Shown here piece by piece: positions 54,571-61,288 of a stretch of DNA of 61,288 nt; positions within the stretch are counted from its first letter, which is position 1, and each line of letters starts with the position of its first letter. Under the pieces are notes generated by a model. The model saw nothing but the letters and a program-made list of their open reading frames with translations. It did not search any database and was not told where the DNA came from. The DNA comes from Acidobacteriota bacterium. GTDB lineage: Bacteria > Acidobacteriota > JAAYUB01. The stretch is taken from positions 1-61,288 of the forward strand of contig JAGNHB010000031.1 in assembly GCA_018001935.1 (NCBI GenBank), read 5' to 3'. A program made the translations under genes and the position numbers.

Positions 54571-55496
54571 GTCGACCTCCCGTCTTCCGGGTCCCAGGGG
54601 AGGAGGTGGAGCCGCCCCGTGCCGGAGGACACCCGGGGCAGGTGAAAGGCCAGCGACCCGGCGTCGGTGCGGACGTGGCCCCGCAGGAGTTCCTCGAGCG
54701 CCTCGGCGGTCAGGCCGGGGCCTTCCAGGATCGGCGCGTGGAGGAAGGCGGGGAAGTACCGCTCGAGCACGAACTCCACGAAGATGGAGTACGGCACCCG
54801 GAACTGCAGACGCCGGATCACCTCCCGGAGCCAGTCCGGCAGGTAGCGCAACAGGAACTCGGGGACGGTGAAGACCTTGTCGAAGCGCTCGCACTGCTGG
54901 AGCATCTCGAGGAAATCGTGGTCCACGGGGTCGGCGCCCGAGAAGGAGAGCAGCTTCAGGTAGCGCACGTTCTCCTCGTTGAGCAGGTCCGTGGACTCCA
55001 GGGGCCAGGAGACCGTGTCCCGCGGGGTGGTCACCTCGTTGGAGGAGAGGAGCGTTTCCATCCGGCCGTCGGGGTAGCGGACCTCCAGGGTCGTCCGGTA
55101 CATCTTCCCGGGACGGACGTGCAGCCACCACTCCCGCGCCGCCCCGACGGAGAGGGGGATCTTGGAGACATCGTGGAGGTCGTGCAGCAGGAGGACGAGG
55201 TGGTTCCGGCGGTCCACCGGGGCGCCGGGGGGGAAGAAGCGTTCGTTCAGGAAGTCGGAGAGTTCCCAGTAGGCGTAGAGCCGGTAAGGGTCCTGCACCA
55301 TGAGCCGGAGGTAGTTCTGGTGGTACAGGTCGGGGATGGGGAGGCCCCAGTCCAGGAAGAGGCCGCCGTCCCGCTGCGCGGGCTCGGCCAAAACCCCTTG
55401 CGGCTCCGGGGTTTCCGCCGCCGGGACGTGCTGGACGCGCGTCTCGGTGGGGAGCTTGTCGGGGGTGAACCTCACCCAGGAAGCGTACGTGGTCAT
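54567..55496 (-). CDS. DUF4912-domain protein
   Basis: A 309-aa protein starting at ATG 55496. The DUF4912 core is LYHQNYLRLMVQDPYRLYAY, WELSDFLNERFFPPG, NHLVLLLHDLHDVSKIPLSV and GAAREWWLHVRPGKMYRTTL, then EVRYPDGRMETLLSSNEV. DUF4912 often neighbours GH57 and is thought to help in glycan handling. The C-terminal helical part (FVEFVLERYFPAFLHAPILE) is not assigned. Its stop overlaps the GH57 start, so translation is coupled. Confidence 0.88.
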   Translation of the reverse strand: MTTYASWVRFTPDKLPTETRVQHVPAAETPEPQGVLAEPAQRDGGLFLDWGLPIPDLYHQNYLRLMVQDPYRLYAYWELSDFLNERFFPPGAPVDRRNHLVLLLHDLHDVSKIPLSVGAAREWWLHVRPGKMYRTTLEVRYPDGRMETLLSSNEVTTPRDTVSWPLESTDLLNEENVRYLKLLSFSGADPVDHDFLEMLQQCERFDKVFTVPEFLLRYLPDWLREVIRRLQFRVPYSIFVEFVLERYFPAFLHAPILEGPGLTAEALEELLRGHVRTDAGSLAFHLPRVSSGTGRLHLLPWDPEDGRST

Positions 55497-55570
55497 TCGG
55501 GGTCACTCCATAATCCGGCCCGCCGGGAGGCCTCCCTCCGCGCCCGGGGCTTCGGGCTCACCACCCGGGG

Positions 55571-56290
55571 CTACCGCGGCGCCCGCCCGGAAAAGTCGAA
55601 GGGCTCTTCACGGTACTGGGCGGGCGGGGCGAAGCGGTCGGCCGGGATCGCGCTCTTCGGGTCCACCTTCACCAGTTCGGTGACCGTCCGGCTCCGGGCG
55701 CCCATGACGTTCACCCGGGTCTCCGTCCGGACGGGGAACAGGTTCCCCAGGGCCCGGAGCTTCTCGTTCATCTCGCTGAGCGCCGGGGAGAAGGCGGCGG
55801 CCCGCGCCGTCATCTCGTAGTAGCGCGCGGCGGGAACGGGGACCCCGGTCGAGCACCAGTGCGTGATCTCCGCGTCCAGGTACCCCGTGGTCCGGACCAG
55901 GACCTTTTCGCAGGCGTAGGCCCCCACCTTGGCGGTCTCGCCCGTCCGGCTCACGGTGGTCTGGAAGCGGAGGTTGTTGAACACCCGGGCCGCCTCGGGG
56001 GGAAACTGCAGGGGAAGCGTGGAGGCGGACCACGTCCGCTTCACGTGGTTGACGAAGTAGATGCGCCCCTGGTCCAGGCGGACGATCACCATCGACACGC
56101 CCGGCTGCTCCACCGCCATCTTGTCGTCTTCCAGCCAGGTGAGTTGGGCGGTGTCCCGCGCCGGGTGGGTCTTTCCGCCCACGGTGAGGCTGTCCGTGCG
56201 GACCCGGTGCTCGAGGAAGACCCCGCCGGGCGCTGCCTGGGCCAGCGCGGCGAGGCACAAACCGGTCAACAGCAGTCTTGAACTTCTCAT
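55571..56290 (-). CDS. secreted DUF4412-type protein (239 aa)
   Basis: ATG 56290 follows GGGAGCG. The signal peptide is RLLLTGLCLAALAQAAPGGV. Mature strands: FLEHRVRTDSLTVGGK, DTAQLTWLEDDKMAVEQPGV, SMVIVRLDQGRIYFVNHVKR and AKVGAYACEKVLVRTTGYLD, then ITHWCSTGVPVPA and FSPALSEMNEKLRALGNLFP. This is the outline of DUF4412 (a periplasmic beta-rich domain that often binds heavy-metal or lipid-like ligands in models, but is not experimentally known). It is the first gene on the minus strand here. Confidence 0.78.
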   Translation of the reverse strand: MRSSRLLLTGLCLAALAQAAPGGVFLEHRVRTDSLTVGGKTHPARDTAQLTWLEDDKMAVEQPGVSMVIVRLDQGRIYFVNHVKRTWSASTLPLQFPPEAARVFNNLRFQTTVSRTGETAKVGAYACEKVLVRTTGYLDAEITHWCSTGVPVPAARYYEMTARAAAFSPALSEMNEKLRALGNLFPVRTETRVNVMGARSRTVTELVKVDPKSAIPADRFAPPAQYREEPFDFSGRAPR

Positions 56291-56350
56291 AACACGCTCC
56301 CGAAGAGATCGGCGTCCGCTCAAAAGGCCATGAAAACGCCAATTACTATT

Positions 56351-56649
56351 CTAACAGATGCCCCGGTGCATTTTCCACGAAGAACGTGCCTTGAATTCTG
56401 CGTGTCTGCCCTGTTCACTCGGGATAAAAATGAGACCTGAGTTCCTCTCTTCGGGGATGAATTGGGAGGCTTGTCGAAAAATCGCCCTCAGTGTGCCTGT
56501 ATCGAGTTCCTTGTGGATCGGAATCGTCAGGACCTGCTTCTGTCCGCGGGCACTGATCCGCCGCAGGTTGACATGGCTGCCCACCTGAGCTTGTACGGTG
56601 AATCCAAAGCCTTCCAGGACTCGAAGGACCTCGAGCCCCGAAACTTCAT
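56351..56649 (-). pseudogene. HicA-like toxin with a frameshifted start
   Basis: The frame reads VSGLEVLRVLEGFGFTVQAQ then VGSHVNLRRISARGQKQVLT, IPIHKELDTGTLRAIFRQAS and QFIPEE. The GSH motif and the H-x-E-x-x-x-G-T-L-R-x-I-x-R-Q end are typical HicA. The only ATG in place, at 56649, is out of frame: ATGAAGTTTCGGGG would need one more A to read M-K-V-S-G, the usual HicA start. There is no hicB beside it. A single-base deletion is the simplest explanation. A C-terminal tail of about 35 residues beyond FIPEE is also unusual. Confidence 0.75.
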
Positions 56650-56660
56650 CTACGCAATGA

Positions 56661-56690
56661 TTGTACCACAGGCGAGCTTTGCGGTAAGAT
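56661..56690 (+). promoter_or_regulatory. probable recG promoter
   Basis: TTGTAC (56661-56666), 18 nt, TAAGAT (56685-56690). The start codon of recG is at 56714. The same bases on the minus strand give a TACAAT -10 for the hicA remnant. Confidence 0.45.
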
Positions 56691-56713
56691 GCGGGGTGGG
56701 ACGCGGAGCCGCC

Positions 56714-58906
<2,193 letters not shown>

Positions 58907-58954
58907 GGCCCCGCGGCGGCTCTCCCGGGGCACCTTCCGGAACCCGGAAAAACA

Positions 58955-58990
58955 GGACACTCACTTTCAAAAAACCGGGACACTCACTTT
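58955..58990. repeat. tandem GGACACTCACTTT words
   Basis: GGACACTCACTTT at 58955-58967 and GGGACACTCACTTT at 58977-58990 are 22 nt apart; the second overlaps the stop end of the DEAD-box helicase gene. Related words lie at 36513-36525 and 37799-37811. Confidence 0.65.
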
Positions 58991-60402
58991 CCGAACCTTG
59001 GTGCGGATGCCGTTGCCCGGCCTTGATGCCCCCGCTCGGCCTTCGCCCGGGCGCGCGCACGGGACTCGGCCATCCGCGCGCGGTGGGCGGCGATCCGCTC
59101 GGCCGCGGGAATTTCGAACCGGGCTTCCGTCGCCTGGGCGTAGTCGAAACCGTCCAGGGAGGCCCGGGGGATTCGCTGCCCGATGCCGCGCTCCAGCGAC
59201 CGCAGGGCGTTCTCCTCGTCCGGGGCCACCAGGGTGCAGGCCTCGCCCGTCGCCTCGGCGCGGGCCGTGCGGCCCACGCGGTGGATGTAGTCCTCGGGCT
59301 GCACGGGGATGTCGAAGTTGACCACCAGGTCGAGGGCCGTGACGTCGATGCCGCGGGCGGCGATGTCGGTGGCCACCAGGACCTGGTGGCGCCCCGCCTT
59401 GAAGCCGTCGAGCGCCGCCGTCCGCTGGGCTTGGGAACGGCTGCCGTGGATCCGGGCGCAGGAGACTCCGCGGGCTTCCAAAAAGTCCGCCAGGCGGTTC
59501 GCCCGGTGACGGGTGCGGGTGAAAGCCAGGGCGCGCTGGGGGTTCTCCTGGCGGATCAGTTCCAGGAGCAGCCGGGTCTTCAGGTCCGCCCGGACCACGA
59601 AGGCCCGGTGGGTGATGCCCCGGGCGGGCGCGGGCCGGGGTTCGACGCGGAGGGTTTCCGGGTCCCGGAGCATGCGCCGGGCCAGTTCGACGACGGGCCC
59701 GGGCAGGGTGGCCGAGAAGAGAAGGGTCTGCCGCTCCCGCGGCAGGTGGTCGAGCACCCGGCGGACGTCGGGGAGGAAGCCCATGTCCAGCATCCGGTCC
59801 GCCTCGTCCAGGACCAGGGCCTCGAGCCGGTCCAGGCGTGCGTAGGGGTATTGAAAGTGGTCCAGGAGGCGGCCGGGCGTCGCCACGAGCAGGTCGACGC
59901 CGGACTTGAAGGCCTGGACCTGGGGGGACATGGCCACCCCGCCGTAGACGGCCGCGCCCCGGAGGCCGGTCCCGACCGCCAGGAGCTTGAAGTGGTCCAG
60001 GATCTGGGCGGCCAGTTCCCGGGTGGGGGTCAGCACCAGGGCGCGGGTCCCGCCGCGGGGGCGGCCCAGCATCCGGTGCAGGAGCGGCAGCAGGAAGGCG
60101 GCCGTCTTGCCGCTCCCCGTGACCGCCGAGGCCATGAGGTCGCAACCGCGCAACAGCGCGGGGACCGCCTGCTGCTGGACCGGCGTGGGGCGGGCGTAGC
60201 CCAGGGCGCGAACGGTCCGGACCAGCCGGGCGTCCAGGCCCAGCCGGGCGAAGGGGTCGTCCTCGACCGCGGGGATCCGCGCCGCGGCCGGCGGGTTCGA
60301 CGACGGGGCAGGCGCCGGCGCGGGGGCCTTGGAATGACGGGTTGGGCGGGCACTTTCCGCCGCGGGCCGGGCTGCCGGCTTGGGAAACACAACGTGAGAC
60401 AT
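58984..60402 (-). CDS. DEAD-box RNA helicase (RhlE-like)
   Basis: A 472-aa protein; ATG 60402 has AAAGGAG upstream. A low-complexity N-terminal 45 residues (PAPAPAPSSNPPAA) precede the core. Q motif: PTPVQQQAVP; motif I: MASAVTGSGKTAAFLLP near 91; Ia: PTRELAAQI; motif II: VLDEADRMLDMGF near 197; motif III: LLFSATLPG; then VATDIAARGIDVTALD and YIHRVGRTARAEATGEA for V and VI. A basic C-terminal tail (RMAESRARARAKAERGHQG) likely binds RNA. Probably works in ribosome assembly or RNA turnover. Confidence 0.95.
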   Translation of the reverse strand: MSHVVFPKPAARPAAESARPTRHSKAPAPAPAPSSNPPAAARIPAVEDDPFARLGLDARLVRTVRALGYARPTPVQQQAVPALLRGCDLMASAVTGSGKTAAFLLPLLHRMLGRPRGGTRALVLTPTRELAAQILDHFKLLAVGTGLRGAAVYGGVAMSPQVQAFKSGVDLLVATPGRLLDHFQYPYARLDRLEALVLDEADRMLDMGFLPDVRRVLDHLPRERQTLLFSATLPGPVVELARRMLRDPETLRVEPRPAPARGITHRAFVVRADLKTRLLLELIRQENPQRALAFTRTRHRANRLADFLEARGVSCARIHGSRSQAQRTAALDGFKAGRHQVLVATDIAARGIDVTALDLVVNFDIPVQPEDYIHRVGRTARAEATGEACTLVAPDEENALRSLERGIGQRIPRASLDGFDYAQATEARFEIPAAERIAAHRARMAESRARARAKAERGHQGRATASAPRFGK

Positions 60403-60926
60403 GGGACTCCTTTATTTCACGGGCAGGGTCGTGCAGACCTCCCGCATGCAGGGTGAATCACCCCGAAGTGGTCCGGCGGGTTATCGGGCGCTGGGTAAAC
60501 GGTGGAATGCCGGTGGGGCCGCCGCTTATCTCCGGGAACGAAGGAAACACGGCGTATCGGCTGGGATCGCAGGTGTGCCTTCCGGAACTCCGGAAGCGAG
60601 AAAGCGAAGCATACCACGTCACGCCGGCGAAGGGAAGCACTTTCTTTGAGGCAATTGCGTTGCTGTGAAGGGGCTCAGGAGAAGGGTTGCGGCGCCCAAG
60701 CGTAAATCGTTCCCCCGGGAATAGGGGGGAAGAGGCGGTCGGAGAGGCGGTAATTCACCAAAGTGGCAAAGATTTCCCCCACCCCCCCTCCGGGAGGGAC
60801 AAGCGACGCAGGCCCGCTTTAACAAATTGCTTTTTACGAAATATTATATTGAAATAAATGGCTTTGCATGCTACAATCGGGTTTCGTTAACGCCAATCAA
60901 CTGGCCCGGAAAGGAGCAGCAAAGCC
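60403..60926. other. intergenic region before the IS remnant
   Basis: 524 nt with no supported gene. The short frames here are composition artefacts. GC falls sharply after 60815. The promoter for the transposase fragment is at 60849-60877. Confidence 0.5.
60849..60877 (+). promoter_or_regulatory. sigma70-type promoter of the transposase fragment
   Basis: TTGAAA (60849-60854), a 17-nt spacer and TACAAT (60872-60877), in AT-rich DNA just before a GGAG-led ATG at 60927. Confidence 0.6.
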
Positions 60927-61130
60927 ATGGTGATGATAGCACAAAACGACCTCTTCAGTTGGGATTTCATCGAGGAAATGGAGGACATCAAAAGAATCCG
61001 GCTGGTGCTGGAGAACCTGCCGGACGAGGGACTGGTGCGTACGCTGGAAGGTCGGCGGGGCCAAGGGAGAAACGATTACCCGGTTCGGCGATTATCGGAT
61101 GGATTTCGATGTGGATATTCCAAAGCTTGA
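60927..61130 (+). pseudogene. N-terminal fragment of an IS transposase
   Basis: ATG 60927 has AAAGGAG upstream. The text MVMIAQNDLFSWDFIEEMED, IKRIRLVLENLPDEGLVRTL and GRRGQGRNDYPVR is the N-terminus of a transposase family in which N-D-Y-P-V-R is followed by a conserved W-N-S helix. Here the frame changes to RRLSDGFRCGYSKA and stops at 61130, so at least 350 residues are missing. It is probably an IS4/IS1182-type element, but I cannot be more specific. Confidence 0.75.
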
Positions 61131-61197
61131 ATTCGACCTGACGAGCATGAGTGCGCTGGCAATTACCCCTACAACGTCACATGAGGATAAACAGCTG

Positions 61198-61227
61198 TTG
61201 AATAAATCAGGGCACTTCAATTATAAT
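61198..61227 (+). promoter_or_regulatory. sigma70-type promoter at the window edge
   Basis: TTGAAT (61198-61203), an 18-nt spacer and a consensus TATAAT (61222-61227). A GGGGAGGAGGT ribosome site and a GTG start at 61259 follow. Confidence 0.6.
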
Positions 61228-61258
61228 ACCTCCAGTCCAAGGGGAGGAGGTAACCGAA

Positions 61259-61288
61259 GTGCTGCCCGAAATCAGAACCGAACCCGAC
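61259..61288 (+). CDS. start of an unidentified gene (3' end outside window)
   Basis: GTG 61259 follows GGAGGAGGT at 7 nt and a strong promoter. Only ten codons are visible (VLPEIRTEPD). Another frame (ATG 61108 to the window end) is also open here but lacks a ribosome site. Identity cannot be judged. Confidence 0.45.
   Translation, partial: MLPEIRTEPD

Overview
The window is about 61 kb of high-GC chromosomal DNA with three locally AT-richer patches, near 34.4-34.6 kb, 42.9-43.1 kb and 60.8-61.25 kb. Several features together suggest a Gram-negative, Acidobacteriota-like bacterium: long secreted proteins with FGE and Ig-like domains, a papain-family protease with dockerin repeats, DUF2330/DUF4412/DUF4912 proteins, CarD, GH57, and outer-membrane barrel and lipoprotein genes. 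This assignment is an inference from gene content; there is no rRNA or single-copy phylogenetic marker here apart from recG. I saw no tRNA, rRNA or CRISPR array.

Layout. 0-7.1 kb: a partial gene end, two secreted proteins (minus strand), then a large exported FGE/Ig repeat protein. 7.3-10.1 kb: 2-oxoglutarate dehydrogenase E1 (sucA). 10.2-14.6 kb: a minus-strand run with a GNAT acetyltransferase, a secreted protein, a translationally coupled HEAT / 40-aa protein / metallo-beta-lactamase-fold trio, a four-helix-bundle protein carrying three copies of a palindromic repeat, and a VOC protein. 15-17.7 kb: an RNase H-like exonuclease and a zinc alcohol dehydrogenase. 18.2-21.3 kb: a DUF2330 protein, yefM-yoeB with a recognisable operator, and a nucleotidyltransferase with a small overlapping partner. 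21.7-29.3 kb: UDP-glucose dehydrogenase, then a plus-strand run of an FHA-domain membrane protein, a 1188-aa fusion (AIM24-like, cyclic-nucleotide-binding, NtrC-like AAA, membrane polyferredoxin), a membrane protein and an outer-membrane barrel. 29.5-33.6 kb: a lipoprotein, a Sel1-repeat protein, hicBA, and a small microcompartment locus (PduS/RnfC-like, BMC-P, BMC-H).

34-38.4 kb is a graveyard of toxin-antitoxin and other gene remnants: a VapC fragment, a PIN fragment directly behind mazF, a duplicated methyltransferase 5' end, DUF433 with a truncated DUF5615 partner, and an internally deleted flavin oxidoreductase. Intact mazEF lies among them. 38.45-42.84 kb is an apparent operon with a strong promoter: an MttB-type methyltransferase, a MetH-activation-like protein, a corrinoid protein and a homocysteine methyltransferase. 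It looks like a split, methyl-amine-fed version of methionine synthase. 43-45.3 kb: a broken ATPase, a LURP-one-like protein and a VapBC-type pair. 45.2-56.3 kb is a long minus-strand stretch: an HD-GYP/GAF protein, a papain-dockerin protease with an anchored partner, then an alpha-glucan-type group (phosphohexomutase, CarD, GH57, DUF4912, DUF4412). 56.3-61.3 kb: a frameshifted hicA, recG, a DEAD-box helicase and the remains of an insertion sequence.

A second theme is the density of intergenic repeats. There is a 38-bp palindromic unit in four copies, a 76-nt hairpin element in two clear copies, a roughly 70-nt GAGCCGCG hairpin in two copies, and GATACC/GATTGC hexamer arrays. One pair of these arrays is bounded by a perfect 24-bp inverted repeat. 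Several other short-word tracts also occur as facing inverted arms.
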